A stretch of 64,000 nucleotides of DNA from Sabethes cyaneus. Lineage: Eukaryota; Arthropoda; Insecta; Diptera; Culicidae. The stretch is taken from the NCBI RefSeq assembly GCF_943734655.1, contig NC_071355.1, positions 205,267,939 to 205,331,938 of the forward strand. The letters are read 5' to 3'. A model generated the notes under the pieces. The model was given only the letters and a program-made list of their open reading frames with translations. It did not search any database and was not told where the DNA came from. The stretch's first letter is position 1. Each line of letters starts with the position of its first letter. This document shows positions 1 through 15,258 of the stretch, piece after piece. Position numbers and translations under genes: made by a program.

Positions 1-2380
<2,380 letters not shown>

Positions 2381-2962
2381 AAAACTACTGAACCGATCAG
2401 GGTGAAAATTTGCATATAGAGGTTTTTAGGGCCAGGGAAGGGATGGTTAGAGACCCATTCCCCCACTAAGAGGGAGGGCTCCCATACAATTGAAACCCAA
2501 ATTTCTCGAGAGCTAATCAAGGAAATGGAACAAAATTTTACATGTGGGTGTTTTTGGAGACAATAATTTTTTCTATGCTGTATAGAGACCCCTCCTCACT
2601 TTAGGAGGGGGGGAATCCTATACAAATGAAATACAAATTTCCTTATAACTCGAAAACTTATCAAGCAAATGGAACCAGATTTGGCATGTGAAAGTTTTTG
2701 GAGGCAAGAATTTTTTTATGTTAGTTTGATACCCCTCACCCCTGTGGTAGGGGGATACGGACTCTCATACAAATAAAACATAAATTTTTGCGTAACTCAA
2801 AAACTAATCGAACTCGAGGTATTTTAGACTCTTTCATAACCCATTAGTGAATAACAAGACCACCAAAAACTATCAATAGTAACATTAGATTCAGCCCGAG
2901 ACGGACACAGGCCGCGAGTGTTGCCGGCGACCTGCCGTCGGAAGCGCCGGCCACTGTCAAAT
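2381..2962 (+). mobile_element. Helitron copy (5' half), continuing the TCTG tract
   Basis: This segment matches the complete Helitron at 29970-32623 in order and orientation. It has the 'gtgaaaatttgcatata' lead-in, then about three units of the ~140-bp internal minisatellite (each with CCCCTCCCC...GGAGGGGG and 'aactcgagaactaatcaag'-type text). It ends with the GC-rich 'ccgcgagtgttgccggcga' block that the complete copy has at 31834-31880. Similarity stops near 2962, so the 3' terminus is missing. No Rep/helicase coding is visible, so it is non-autonomous. Confidence 0.8.
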
Positions 2963-2984
2963 TCGGTCAAAACAGTCTCTGGCC

Positions 2985-3345
2985 TTTGTGAGATATTCAG
3001 AAACGCAAAACTTGTTTTCAAACAGAAATTTTTCTCAATTGATTTGTCCGTTGACGGTCCCTGGTTTGGGCCCTAGACAGCTGACTCATTTTGCTACATC
3101 TGCAGATCACTTACATGACAAGGATTTCCTCTTCCGTGCAATCTCGAGAACTGAAAACTTAGAGTTTACAACATAGTATTCCTGTTCTGGAATTTGTCTG
3201 GTGTCAACCTTGATGTAGGTTTCTTCACTCGTAACAATGCAGAACGGTTTTGTAAGCTAATTCCTGTACAACCTCCTTGCGCGAGTTTTGGTCATCGTTT
3301 GTCATTCCGGTTCGGCGCCGTCCGAACTTAGTACACATGCAGTTC
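2985..3345 (-). pseudogene. Tc1/mariner-type transposase remnant
   Basis: Read on the minus strand, the segment gives a decayed transposase core: LTKPFCIV, then TSEETYIKVDTRQIPEQEYY, then further on GTVNGQIN. In mariner-family DDE transposases this stretch is typically '..IxxDETY.K.DF.Q.PGQEFY', and the first catalytic Asp sits in the DET motif. Here the motif reads SEET, so the catalytic residue is lost. Stops interrupt the frame after the Tyr-Tyr block. No terminal inverted repeats were found, so this is a dead internal fragment. Confidence 0.6.
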
Positions 3346-4455
3346 AGAACGTGTCACTGTTTTCTGCACAAAACAAACCGGAGCTTTCACCCTTTTCTTG
3401 TTCCGAAGTCGTGACTATAATCACTCAACCAATTTTAATGAAACTCTGCCAATATAAATAACACAGTTTCAGTTACTTTCAGTCAAAATCGCAGTAATTT
3501 TTATTCACAAGGAAAAAAGTTACAAACAAATGTGCGTGTGCCCTTTCTTCGAATAGAGTCTAACTACATATAAGCTCTCGTACAAAAATATTTTCGTAAA
3601 TCTGATCTCAGTTCAATAATCGAGACAGACGAGCCAGGTTGTTTGCAGGAAATGCGGCTTTTGCCAGGAACTGAGTTGTTTGCTGAAGATACCGCTACCT
3701 ACCAGGAACCGATAAAATAATTACAATTCATCATCGCCAGACGCTCACGCTGCAGAAGTTTTTGATCAAAATGAGCTTGTCTCGGTTTTTGATTACATAC
3801 AAACAAACAGAAGGGTTTGATGTATGTTTTGTTCATGTCCATAGCGTTCCAATTCTATATTATACCTTTCACCACCAAATATGTCCCATTGGCACTTTAC
3901 TTACCATCACACCCCGGCAGCGGGAAAACCAATTCCAGAGAATCGTAGAAACTTATCACACGATGATAACATCGTCTCGGTCTCGATGTCTTTTCCAATG
4001 ATACCGTGTAACAATAACCACCAAATTGTTTCATAAAAACTAACCCCGATGCGATGACGGTTGGAAAGCAATCGTCGTTGTCGTCGGCGTCGTCGGTTCG
4101 AGGAACGGTTTTCCGTCACATTTGCGGTGGAGCCGACGAGGCGAAAGATATTCGCCTAATCCAAATCTAATTTCGAAGCGTAAGCAAGATATCAACCGTG
4201 TTGTAGGTAGCAGTAGCTTCTATTGCTGTTTTCATTCACACCAACTACCAACCGCCCACCACCAATCAATGGAAAAATGAGTTTCGCTTTTCCTTCCGCA
4301 CGTATCGTGAACCATTATATTGAACTTAACATTTGTCAACTTCGGGGAAAGCTTACTCTGCAGTGTGTGTGTATGTGTATGTTTGTGTATGTTTATCGAT
4401 ATTTGCTTGCCAATATATTTTCTCTCTTTCTTTCTTTTTTTTGTGTGTGTCGCAG
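3346..4455 (+). other. Upstream intronic sequence of the dpr-like gene
   Basis: No additional exon is recognisable between the mariner relic and the Ig exon. The last 60 bases hold a GT-rich run and then a strong pyrimidine tract (about 4420-4450) ending in a cgcag acceptor at 4455. Short open stretches here have no recognisable domain. The exon coding for the first Ig domain must lie further left. Confidence 0.6.
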
Positions 4456-4624
4456 GAAATCAACTACGACTCGGCACGTGGTGGAGTGTCGGTCATAACG
4501 GAGAAGGGTGACATCACGACCTCGTATCTGCTGATACAGCGAGCAAGGACCTCCGACTCGGGCAAATATACGTGCACACCCTCGACTGCCAATCCGATCA
4601 CGGTGAACGTCCACGTGCTCAACG
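4456..4624 (+). CDS. Dpr-family Ig protein, penultimate coding exon (Ig2, C-terminal half)
   Basis: This 169-nt exon is bounded by a pyrimidine-rich acceptor (cgcag, 4451-4455) and a consensus donor (gtaagt at 4625). It begins EINYDSARGGVSVITEKGD, continues through LLIQRARTSDSGKYTC and ends VNVHVLNG. D-S-G-K-Y-T-C is the DxGxYxC signature of an Ig-fold F strand, and the GGVSVITEKGD...VHVLNG frame is diagnostic of the arthropod dpr (defective proboscis extension response) family, closest by eye to the dpr6/dpr10 type. Dpr proteins are neuronal surface Ig proteins that pair with DIP proteins in synaptic target choice. The exon ends one base into a Gly codon, which the exon at 12000 completes. 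The frame is intact, so the gene is probably functional. Earlier exons (signal peptide, Ig1) are outside the window. Confidence 0.9.
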
Positions 4625-6619
4625 GTAAGTGGCTTCTGTACTACGGCAGCTTGCCAATTGTTGACTGCTTGTACATGACGCTTGGACGCAGAAGAGGAAA
4701 GCGACCGAGGGGGAGTCGGAAGGGCGAATTGCCTTTTGATCCGACATAATGTTTTTGTATTTCTCTCTTTTTTTTAAACTGAGAAACGAGTGGCACGGGC
4801 AATAACGAAATCGACCGCATGTGTACGAAATAAATGTTTATTTATTTTGTCAATTGTATACGATGGTAGTTCAACGGATTATCTTCGATTTTTAGCAAGG
4901 CTTACACTTTTAGACTGTGATGATGATAGCTAAAAATTTAATGCTTTTAACAAATTTTACGAACGAAGCAAGCGGAATTTTTTTTCACTTGGATGGCATT
5001 TTATGATTAAACATTTTCTGTCTTTTTCTCTTTTATTGATTGAAATGTTTTTGTATTTTGAAAATACTTATTGTTCAAGCATTAAAAACCATAATACATA
5101 AGTCTGAAATGAGACTGGAAAATAACAAATTATTTAAACAATTTTTTCGTACCCCGTGGGATACTACGAAGAAATAAGCATCTTTTCTTTTGGATCCATT
5201 AGGTGTGTTTTTTATGAGACATCGCTACTTTTTTCCGCCGCTGCTTTCGGTACAATAATTAGACATGGGACCGCAGGAAAGAAAAAAATCTTCCACTTTT
5301 GAAGTATCTAACTTTGAGATCCTTCCGCTTCCCACCGATAGCGATGCCAGCCGAAACCCAAACGAGCGAGCACATTTAGCGTCAAGAACAAAAAAACATC
5401 TGTCATACCCACCGGAAAGAAGACCAACTTTCCGCCCATTACGGCATCCGGTAGAGGCCAAGCTGCCGGTTTGCAAAGGATTCCTCCCCTTTGGACCGCT
5501 ATAATGCGGCAGCACAGTGATCGTAAATTGGTCTGGCAATGTCGTTTTTACCTGTAGGTTGTTGAATTATGCTTGAAAAAATGTCCGTGAATATCATTGT
5601 TTGCAAAAAAATCCCAATATCAAGTAGTTGTGAATAAAACCCTTCTTCAACTATTTTCTCTGTAAAAAGACTAAGGACATGTCCCGTGGTACCTCAACAC
5701 ATAACTTTTGAGCAAAACAGCTTTTATTCATAATTGTATTTTACTATTTTCTCATCCTAATAAATTTTATTTACCTATATGTTGGCTGCACTTATAACTT
5801 ACAATAGATAATGAAATAACTGTTTTAGCTGTTTCTTGGCAGGCGTGGCTACGGTGGCTTTTTTGAAATAAAACGAAATTTTCAAAGGTTCGTCCTCTTG
5901 TCTCGAGTTAGTACCGAGGCATAAACTTCTTAGCGCCTCAGGCCGATTATCACCGAAATTTTGTTGAGTTGTTGATTTTAGAATATTCGTTGTTGCTTTT
6001 AAAATTACTGTAGATGATGGCGCGTTTTGAATGGTATTAAGCATGTATAGAACCAGTTTTATTCAGCACTAACGCGCAATCGATATAGATGGGTTGAGCT
6101 GGTATGTCATACTCTCTACCAAAGTTGACAACATCTTCTCCCGCCCTGAAATTTCAGCAAATCTGAACAAGATCTTTTTTCAAAGTTCCTGCAGCAGTTT
6201 TTGGATCGATCTCTAATGTCCTAGTCAGTTCATAAAGATCGTCGAATAATCTGGGTCTGGAAGCTGTTTCAGGTAAGCTTCAATTACGAAATTATGTACG
6301 GTCAATAGTTTAGAACGTCCGAGACGATTATTTGGAGCATTCTTCGAATTATGGCATCCATCTACCTAAGTTAATAGCGTGCTCATGTATTCAAAATTTG
6401 AAGTTCAAACGACGCATCGTGAACCACGAAAACATACAGTAAACGATATTCAGCAGATTTAATTGCTACCTCCCATAGGCCTCCACAATGAGGAACACTC
6501 GGTGAATTGACATACCGACAGATTCCTCACGTCACACATGTCTACGTTGTACGACTTCGTAGCAAGCTAAAAAATGTCTTCAGCTGATTTCGAACGCTGA
6601 TTCTGCACAACGCCTTAAG
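4625..6619 (+). other. dpr-like intron, 5' part without recognised features
   Basis: AT-rich intronic sequence. A minus-strand open stretch of about 80 codons (5799-6044) and coding-like fragments just upstream of it to about 6280 have a plausible composition. I cannot assign them to a family, and stops break them. I see no exon with both splice sites. Confidence 0.5.
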
Positions 6620-7654
<1,035 letters not shown>

Positions 7655-7832
7655 CTCGGGTAGTTGGCCCACCATAAGACGAAAGCGGTAATGATTAGTA
7701 ACCGCAAGACGGCCTTAGAGGCCAAAATTGTCGTTGGAGGACAAGTGATTATCTCCAAACGTAGTGTGAAGTACCTGGGTGTTATGGCTGACAACAGGCT
7801 GAACTACCACATGTGGCTGAAACCACATAGAT
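7655..7832 (+). pseudogene. Non-LTR retrotransposon RT fragment (R1/I-like)
   Basis: The frame reads HHKTKAVMISNRKT, then IVVGGQVIISKRSVKYLGVM. This is the standard block after the reverse transcriptase palm of R1/I-like LINEs (N-x-x-KTE-x-V-x-I...KYLGVMID). Only about 55 codons survive, with no YADD motif, endonuclease or tail. It stops exactly where a MITE-like end (cccaagtaacaat) begins at 7833. Confidence 0.65.
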
Positions 7833-7870
7833 TCCCAAGTAACAATTTACTTACTAGTTTTATTAGCTCC
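7833..7870 (+). mobile_element. Left end of a CCCAAGCAACAAT-type MITE (partial)
   Basis: The sequence cccaagtaacaattta matches the terminus shared by the MITEs at 20076, 41922 and 55744. No matching right end lies nearby, so this is a truncated copy or a solo end abutting the LINE fragment. Confidence 0.4.
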
Positions 7871-8104
7871 ACCAGAACTTTCTGATGATCGCTTTAAAAC
7901 TGCGTTCCGACCAAGCGGCCCACTCTTCAAAAGGGTTTCAGAACCCTATAAGAATCAGGTCATAAGCTGAAGTAGTCTTATCATGCTCTGCTGAAAGCAG
8001 CAATAAAACCGATTGTGCTATTTGCAGCTTGACAGCTACCGCCATAATTTAATGAAGCTTTTCGCTATAAAGCTATAAAGCATACAGTTTGCTCTGGTGT
8101 TAAC

Positions 8105-8852
8105 CTAGCCCTAGCCCTAGCCCTAGCCCTAGCCCTAGCCCTAGCTCTAGCCCTAGCCCTAGCCCTAGCCCTAGCCCTAGCCCTAGCCCTAGCCCTAGCC
8201 CTAGCCCTAGCCCTAGCCCTAGCCCTAGCCCTAGCCCTAGCCCTAGCCCTAGCCCTAGCCCTAGCCCTAGCCCTAGCCCTAGCCCTAGCCCTAGCCCTAG
8301 CCCTAGCCCTAGCCCTAGCCCTAGCCCTAGCCCTAGCCCTAGCCCTAGCCCTAGCCCTAGCCCTAGCCCTAGCCCTAGCCCTAGCCCTAGCCCTAGCCCT
8401 AGCCCTAGCCCTAGCCCTAGCCCTAGCCCTAGCCCTAGCCCTAGCCCTAGCCCTAGCCCTAGCCCTAGCCCTAGCCCTAGCCCTAGCCCTAGCCCTAGCC
8501 CTAGCCCTAGCCCTAGCCCTAGCCCTAGCCCTAGCCCTAGCCCTAGCCCTAGCCCTAGCCCTAGCCCTAGCCCTAGCCCTAGCCCTAGCCCTAGCCCTAG
8601 CCCTAGCCCTAGCCCTAGCCCTAGCCCTAGCCCTAGCCCTAGCCCTAGCCCTAGCCCTAGCCCTAGCCCTAGCCCTAGCCCTAGCCCTAGCCCTAGCCCT
8701 AGCCCTAGCCCTAGCCCTAGCCCTAGCCCTAGCCCTAGCCCTAGCCCTAGCCCTAGCCCTAGCCCTAGCCCTAGCCCTAGCCCTAGCCCTAGCCCTAGCC
8801 CTAGCCCTAGCCCTAGCCCTAGCCCTAGCCCTAGCCCTAGCCCTAGCCCTAG
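8105..8852. repeat. (CCCTAG)n hexanucleotide array, ~124 copies
   Basis: Almost perfect hexamer array. The one clear deviation is a C-to-T change at 8146. The minus strand reads GGGCTA repeats, i.e. G3 runs spaced by three bases, which is the G-quadruplex pattern G3N3G3N3G3N3G3 throughout. The unit is one base from the telomeric TTAGGG-type repeat (CCCTAG versus CCCTAA). It lies inside an intron and is flanked by ordinary sequence (taacctagcc left; cataaccttagcc right). The Ala-Arg dipeptide open frame through it is a repeat artefact. Confidence 0.97.
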
Positions 8853-9261
8853 CCATAACCTTAGCCTGGTTACTTAGGCTCTAAACGTTTTCAACGATGA
8901 TCAACATGACTGCACTACCGGTGCACATAGGAGTATTTACCCCAAAAAGCTGGCCAAAATTCTAAATTGCTTCTTTCCAGTCGATATTGATAAAAAATGA
9001 TCAGAAATTAAATATTTCCCAACTCTGCATATGAAGTTAAAGAAATTGCCAACTAATCCCCTGTAAAGTTCAATTCGTATCTTTCTCTTATATTTATAAA
9101 AAACCGATTAAGAACATAACCATTTATTAGCTGTTGGGATGTGTGTATGTATGTGTGTCAGTATGTATGTGAGCTAGTACAGGTGTATGTGTGATGTAAA
9201 AGTGTATGTATGTATGTGAATGTGTAGGTGTGTACGTATACGTATAGAAGCAACACATTCT
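8853..9261 (+). other. Intronic sequence with a short TG/TATG-rich patch
   Basis: Unique-looking AT-rich sequence. From about 9138 to 9245 there is a degenerate GTATGTATGTGTG patch. No gene seen. Confidence 0.5.
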
Positions 9262-9466
9262 AGTCTTCTGTTTCATAGTCGCTGCATTTCTCATATTCTT
9301 CAGTTTGAAATTGATTTGCCTGCAACATCTTCAACGTTTCGGTCGAAAAAGGTTTGCTTTTTTTTCTTGGTATCGGCCTTGAGCTACTAAGCAATGGATC
9401 CGAATTAAGCAGAAGTCTATTCAAAACATCTCTGTTGCATTGTATTCTTGAAAATTTCCTACGAAA
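9262..9466 (-). pseudogene. Unidentified coding-like fragment
   Basis: On the minus strand about 66 codons are open, ending at a TAG near 9262. They include RPIPRKKSKPFSTETLKML and EEYEKCSDYETED. The mixed basic then acidic composition with few rare residues looks like the C-terminal tail of a protein, possibly a transposase, but I cannot name a family. There is no ATG, and a TAA lies a few codons upstream of the open part. Confidence 0.3.
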
Positions 9467-11149
9467 GTTTTATTTAGTACAGTATATTGTTTTTTATTAA
9501 GAATAATTTAAACATACATACTATGAGAATAAATGGAATTTAAAATTAACTAAGCCCATCATGTACTTTCTCGAATCACTCTAGAAGTCGATGGCAAACC
9601 CAATAGAAGTCAAATCATATACCTTAATGACCAGAGCCGAATAACTTCCGTTAACCTCCGCGAAAGCGGTCAGTTTACTGGCCATCGGACGATACTCATT
9701 AATACGGTACATGTACGGTAACCATAATGAGGGTTCTCCGTAACATTGAATAACATCTTTTTCTCTATAAATGACTTTGAACGAGTGTGTGAAATGATTC
9801 AGGGCGAGACAAACGCAGACTGTGACTGTTGCCGGCGACCTGCAAATATGCCTTTCTTACCCCGTTCGAAAGGTGCCGGTCTTACTCCCAAGGCACGTTT
9901 TTTAAGAAGACGATTTTTATACATTTATTAATCATATTTCTACTTAAATCTCACTTATGAAAAACAATGCTAGCTAGAATATATAAAATCTTAAAATTTA
10001 GTTTGAAACTTCTTCTGAGAAATAAAGCTTAAAACCTACTCGCGAAAAGTTACAACGGGCTGCGCATCAGCGACACTCGCGTTTATTTTGTTTATTATTT
10101 TGATATTTTACGATTTATAGTAAGCTCGATCTGTTTTAAAACATCTGAAATAATAAATACAAATATGTTGAGTCTTTAATAACACAATTGATTAATGCAA
10201 TCTAGTAAAACTCTATGCGTGCTTGTCTTATCCTCTGTGCCGGTCTTACCCGCACGACTCCTACCTTAAAATAATTAAATGTCTAAAAAACGACAAAGCG
10301 GAACCATGCGGAAGATTTTTCGATTCCACTATATTCTGTGATGTTTGACCTATCTGATGGTGATTGAAATTTTGCCGGGACATGCTCGGAAGGTTACCAA
10401 AACATTGATTAAAGTATTAAGATCTTACCACTATTTTTGGGGTAATTTTCGTAATCACTATTCGTATCGAAGACATTCATTAATTTTATGCAATTATACA
10501 TGAAAACTATTGAATAACATCCTTCTTTGCTGATAAATACTTACCCATGGTGAATAGACACTATTTCACTCGGATTTTTAGGTTTTTGCACCAACGAGCT
10601 GAAAAACGCATTTTAAAAGCGAAAAAATTTACTGCCGAATGGCGTTCTAAATAGGCAGCTTGCTGAGCGAAGAAAAGCATAAATTCAGTTCAAAATCATA
10701 CTAACGTGACTAGTAGACTATGCTGAGATTACAGATACTACATATAAATAAAAATCATGTATTTCATATTTCGGACTTATGGCCAACTTTTTGGGCCAAA
10801 TACTCCTATGTGCGGTGGGCGGTTGTGGACGGCCACGGTTCAGGAGTAGCTTTCGGCGAAGACCGTACAGTCGCTTCTCTAAACAGGAAATCTCCTCATT
10901 CATTCCCAGTCATTACATATACCTGCGTGCGATGTTTTTATGTGTTGCATAAATGGCGAGGATCATCATCCAAGCAGCAATTTATAGTTTATTACGTTCT
11001 TCTAGATGACTATCGGAGGAGTGAAATGATTGGGTTATTTGCCCTAGCTCTAAGAGAGGTGATAAGCAGGATTATGGGAACTACGGAGCGAAGTGCTTTT
11101 TCAAGTCATCTTTCATCGACTATCACTAATAGCCAATAGATTTGTGCGA
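9467..11149 (+). other. Intronic sequence with a small Helitron-like block
   Basis: Mostly AT-rich and unassigned. Around 9805-9850, 'gactgttgccggcgacctgc' resembles the GC-rich block in the Helitron copies (2915-2945, 31845-31870), suggesting a small Helitron remnant. A ~140-codon open stretch at 10720-11139 shows no domain. Confidence 0.4.
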
Positions 11150-11610
11150 AGTTATCGGGTCGGCTTCTTGGAGGATCAGTCTACAACGGATCGAATCTTC
11201 ACCATGCGGCAGATCCTCCAGAATTGCCGCGAATTCTGAGTCTTCACGCATCAGCTGCTCATTGATTTCAAAGCCGCATATGATAGTGTGACAAGCGCTA
11301 TGAAAAATTCTGGACAAAAACGGCTTTCCGGTTAAGTTTTTCAAACTTATCGTGGCTACAATGGACGAGATACAGTGCTGTGTGAGAATCTCGGGTGGAT
11401 TGTTCAACCCATTCGAATCTCGCAGGAGAGTTCGACAAGGAAATGGTGTTTCCTGTATGTTATTCAACATTGCCCTTGAAGGTATTATAAGACGAGCGGC
11501 AATCGAAATGCGGGCACGATGTTCAATAAATCCAGTCAATTTATCTGGTTCACTGACGACAGAACATGCTGTCGGCAGAACATTTGAGGCGGTGAAAGAT
11601 CAGTGCACCA
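11150..11610 (+). pseudogene. RTE-clade LINE reverse transcriptase fragment
   Basis: Conceptual translation with several stops and frame changes gives GFLEDQSTTDRIFTMRQIL, then IDFKAAYDSV (RT motif A), then RQGNGVSCMLFNIALEG, then a degraded FTDD (motif C) followed by AVGRTFEAVKD. This order is typical of RTE-clade LINEs (STTDQIFTLRQIL..FDFxKAYD..VRQG..LSxxLFNI). The element is truncated on both sides. Fragments of what looks like the same family occur at 14860, 16440, 17560, 42890, 44835 and 45770. Confidence 0.75.
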
Positions 11611-11999
11611 GACTACAAGCGAAGCAGACAAGATACAAAGACATTTGCTTAGATATTAAATCTACTTAAAACGAAAGGGTAACTTTGTTGTATGTTTAAA
11701 AAGAAAATTCGTTTTTGCAGAAAATCCCTATTTTTTTGGTTTGTTTAATACGGAATAATTGCAAAAATCGTGTAGAAAGAACCAGTTAATAATGCGATCA
11801 TAACCATGACTCAACTTGTCGCCTTGTTCATTCAAATTTTTATGCCAATAACTCAACGTCTTTAAGCAGTCATATAATATAACTTTACCAACTCTTACCC
11901 ATTGTGGGGCGGTAAGCCCCACCAAGGTGAACTCTGCCACTCACTACAGTACTTTCTCCTGTTTCTTTTTTTTTCTCCCTACCATCTCTTTCTCTGCAG
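11611..11999 (+). other. dpr-like intron, 3' end
   Basis: Unremarkable intron sequence ending in a long pyrimidine tract (about 11955-11997) and a ctgcag acceptor at 11994-11999. Confidence 0.6.
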
Positions 12000-12124
12000 G
12001 CGAACATCCGGCCGCCATCCAGGCTGCCCATCTGCAGCGGAGTAATTTGGTCCTGTCCGGTTGCTGCTGTCTGATACTGCTGCTGCTATCCTTGCTGAAC
12101 GACCGTTGGTCGGCTGTCAGATAA
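12000..12124 (+). CDS. Dpr-family Ig protein, terminal coding exon (C-terminal hydrophobic tail)
   Basis: The exon starts right after a strong acceptor. Joining the last base of 4624 to its first two bases gives Gly and the junction LNG-EHPAAIQAAHLQRS, the usual Dpr VHVLNGEHP junction. The protein then runs LVLSGCCCLILLLLSLL, a hydrophobic segment, and ends NDRWSAVR with a TAA at 12122-12124. A short spacer, a small-residue S-G and a hydrophobic C-terminus suggest a GPI-anchor signal or a tail membrane segment, as known in the Dpr family. The exact mode cannot be decided from sequence. The intron separating it from the Ig exon is 7375 bp. Confidence 0.88.
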
Positions 12125-12300
12125 AACTGGCCATAAATCAGAGAACTCTCGACCAGCAGCGACGAAAACCCAGTTTCGCGCTGCTTCTGCTCCGTACGTA
12201 CGACATCGATGATATAGTTCCGACAAAATCCGGTAAAGTAGTGAAGGAAATAAAAAAAAATAATAATGATTAAACTAATATTAATACTAAATAAAATAGT
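12125..12300 (+). promoter_or_regulatory. Probable 3' UTR start with polyadenylation signal
   Basis: Sequence after the stop codon contains AATAAA at 12290-12295 about 170 bases downstream, preceded by A-rich sequence at 12248-12292. Whether this or a later site is used cannot be told. fly dpr transcripts often have longer 3' UTRs. Confidence 0.4.
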
Positions 12301-14859
12301 AATAACAGCAAGACAAACAGTACCGAATAAGTCAGAGAGCACAACAGAAATCATGGTTGAAGGAACGAACATCCCTCGCGCGTCTCCAAATTAAATTTTC
12401 ATCTTCTGGCGTCGGCAGGAGCGCTTTTTCCCCCCTGCAGAGTCCACAGATGTGATGGAAGCGCGTTCTGTTCGCGTGGATCAGCCAGCTTTGGGAAACT
12501 GTTTCCGGTGCACACAACAATCTGCAGTGTCGGCAACGTTCAATGCTCTAGTTTGTCGATTTGTTTGATTTTTTTTCCTCCCCTGCTCGAGTTCGAGTAA
12601 ACTGTGCGGTGTATTTTTTTTTCTATCGTAAAAAGAATATGCTTTTAGCCTAATGATAGCGTAGCGTTGTTTATTGCAAGATTAAGGTACTTCTAGGTAC
12701 ATTGTACGGTAGAAATATTAATTCCGAAGTGCAGCCTAGTTTTTCCGAACAAGCGTAAGTATGCTTATTGTGTGAACTGTACTCTAACGGTAGGTTGTCG
12801 GGATTGGGTGGATTTTGCATTTTAGTTTTCCGTTTCCTCTGTTTATTCCGATAGTTTGTGTAGCGTACCTTTACTTTAAATTTTTTTAAAACCAAACCCT
12901 GTGTTCAGAATGTTCCGCATTCAAGCAATTTTTTCCATTTGATTCTTTGTTATTTATTTTATAGATAGAAATCAAAACGATCTAACGAGCATTTCAAAGA
13001 TTAGCTCACCACAGTGCTGACACTGCACCGGAAAAACAAAGATTTTTTCAGAAAACGTTTATGAAATAGTTTCTCAAGCTGGTTGTCGGAAGTTAGTAGA
13101 AGCTGTATATACTTTTTGTCGTATCAGAAAAATCATCAAGCGCGAGGCAATGGGATTCGTTATTTTTTCACTATTTTGTGAGCGTACTAACGATAATTTG
13201 AAGTCAGAGCTGAAATTGGTGAAACACAACACAACCACCAGATAACGCAGCGAGCGTGCCAGAATCAACAAAGCGGTTTGTTGTCTGCCTGCCCGGAACT
13301 AGAGAAAAAAACCTTTTCTCAAGCACACTCAATCACACATACACTCACATACACATAAACACATACACACGAACGTAAAACGATGTACAAAAACAGATCA
13401 ACCAAATGAAAAATTATTTCTGTCCGAGTCCCTTTAATCTTCTATTAAAAAAAAAAGAAAATGTATATCTGTACAATGAATTGGAATGCAGAATGCTTTG
13501 AGGGAAACCAGCAAAATGGAAACCATAGCATGATTGTCGTTGGAAAATGCGAAAGTTGCAGCTAAGAGGCTTAGCCACAACATAAAGCGCTCCAGGCCAG
13601 AAACCCACATGATTCATTTGCTATTTGTGAACAGAAAACCGAGAAGCTATTATACACCAGGGCTCGGTATTTCCGGTGCCAGTTTCCGAGGGGAACCGAG
13701 GAGAGGGAGAGGGGGGAAGTTGGTGGAACGCCATGTTCTATGGTAAACTGTTATTTATTCCAGCTTCACATTGTGGTAAACAAGTTCAATAAGTTAGATT
13801 ATAGCAGTTTGATAATGTGCCGGTAATTGCAGGGTGCACGTCCTTGCACGTTTTGTGCTCTCGTTAGATAAACCTTTTGAGGCAATGTTGATAGATTTAA
13901 CACCGGTAGGGAAAAGTTTTGCTCAAGGGAAAAAATTTCGAAAAGTCAAAAATATTTTTCAAGAATATTTGGTGAGTGTGAAGAGTTGATTGATTAAAAA
14001 AAGCGTATTTTAACTTTGTATTTTTAACGCGTCAATATCATATCATCACTCAAAATTTGACTCATCCATATTTTTTACTTTGGTGAACAGTGTACTGTTG
14101 GTGTTTAATCCTCTTATCAGTTGAGTTATTCAATTATCAGAAAAACATATTAATAATGCCTAGTGCGCTCAACCAATACAATGATTAGCAGAGAACATCT
14201 GATGTTGGAGTGTCGTAGATACATAATGGCAACATCTAGGGAATAGCTGATGTTTATAACAACATGAATGGAACTGGAGAAAGAGATTGATACTGAATGT
14301 TGAACTGGAAATTTAGTTCATTTAGTTCAACTTTCAGTTATTAGACATAACTTACCACAATACCTTTGTTATTGACGTTAATTATCGATTAGTTCCAACT
14401 TACTTCGTCACATAGTTGTTTATGTTGTCGGATGTAAATTCAGCTGAAAGATCGAAAACCGATAACGACTAACGAATTGTTATTCAAAGCGTTGATTTGA
14501 GACCGTGAGATATAGATCTGTGGTCTGGATCTCAATGATATCGACGTCATCCACAAAACCAAAAAAAATATGATGAGAAAAGGCTTGGGAGTATATTCGC
14601 TTACTTCAATTCACTCATCTTCACGGAAGCGACTCTCTCTCTCTCACACTATTTTGACGCTTTGCTTGGACCCGTTCAATGTCGTTCGAATCAACTTAAT
14701 CAGTTTTGTTCAATACCATGGTTGTTTATTATCTGCCAAGCGTTATTTCGCTAGATTCAATCACATGCTGCTTTGCAAACTACAAACAGATGATTAGTCT
14801 GCAAGTGGCACTTATAATTGTATTAGTATCACAGCAATATCTCACTCTTTTTTTAAGAC
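12301..14859. other. No gene recognised
   Basis: Downstream flank of the dpr-like gene, possibly long 3' UTR at first. AT-rich, with a short degenerate CACATACA patch (13325-13372). No domain-bearing open frame, tRNA or clear inverted repeat was found. Confidence 0.5.
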
Positions 14860-15258
14860 CTAGTCGCTCTGAATATTCTCGAATGTTTCTGGTATTCGAC
14901 ATGATATCAGCGGTTCCGCTATACTCCATACTCCGTGCCTACCACGTCTCTCGCGATTGTTTCAATGGCACCATAAATAATCTTCCAAAGCCTATATATC
15001 TCTGCTTCTGGCTCTTCCTGTCTGTACGAGACTTCACCACGTTCGACAATCGTACAAAAATCTTACAAATGACAAGATATAGGTATGTGTCAAAGTTTGG
15101 TCTTCGAAAAGATTCTGTATCGCTGATATTCGAGATGAGAACAGCAGAATTTTTTTCAGAATGCGCACAGTGCATGATATCCGAACACATTAAGAGCTTT
15201 ACTCTAACGGTAGCAGCCTCAATTTTCATACACGTACCGTGCCTCTTACCACAGAGCA
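14860..15258 (-). pseudogene. RTE LINE fragment: endonuclease end and linker to RT
   Basis: Minus-strand translation gives NFDTYLYLVICKI..RLSNVVKSRTDR, then IYGAIETIARDVVGTEYGV and RNR.YHVEYQK. In RTE elements the endonuclease ends '..DSDHYLVVAK.R.R.SN' and the linker reads '..AI..AA.EVLG......RN.WFD.ECQ'. Stops and substitutions make it dead; the SDH catalytic triplet reads FDTY. The long plus-strand open frame across the same bases (14706-15266) is its antisense shadow. Confidence 0.7.

Noticed and set aside
8105..8852. True telomere or interstitial telomeric repeat
   Set aside because: Unit is CCCTAG, not CCCTAA or the insect TTAGG repeat; it is flanked by ordinary intron sequence on both sides.
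8065..8856. 263-codon Ala-Arg open frame
   Set aside because: Artefact of the CCCTAG hexamer, which has no stop in that frame.
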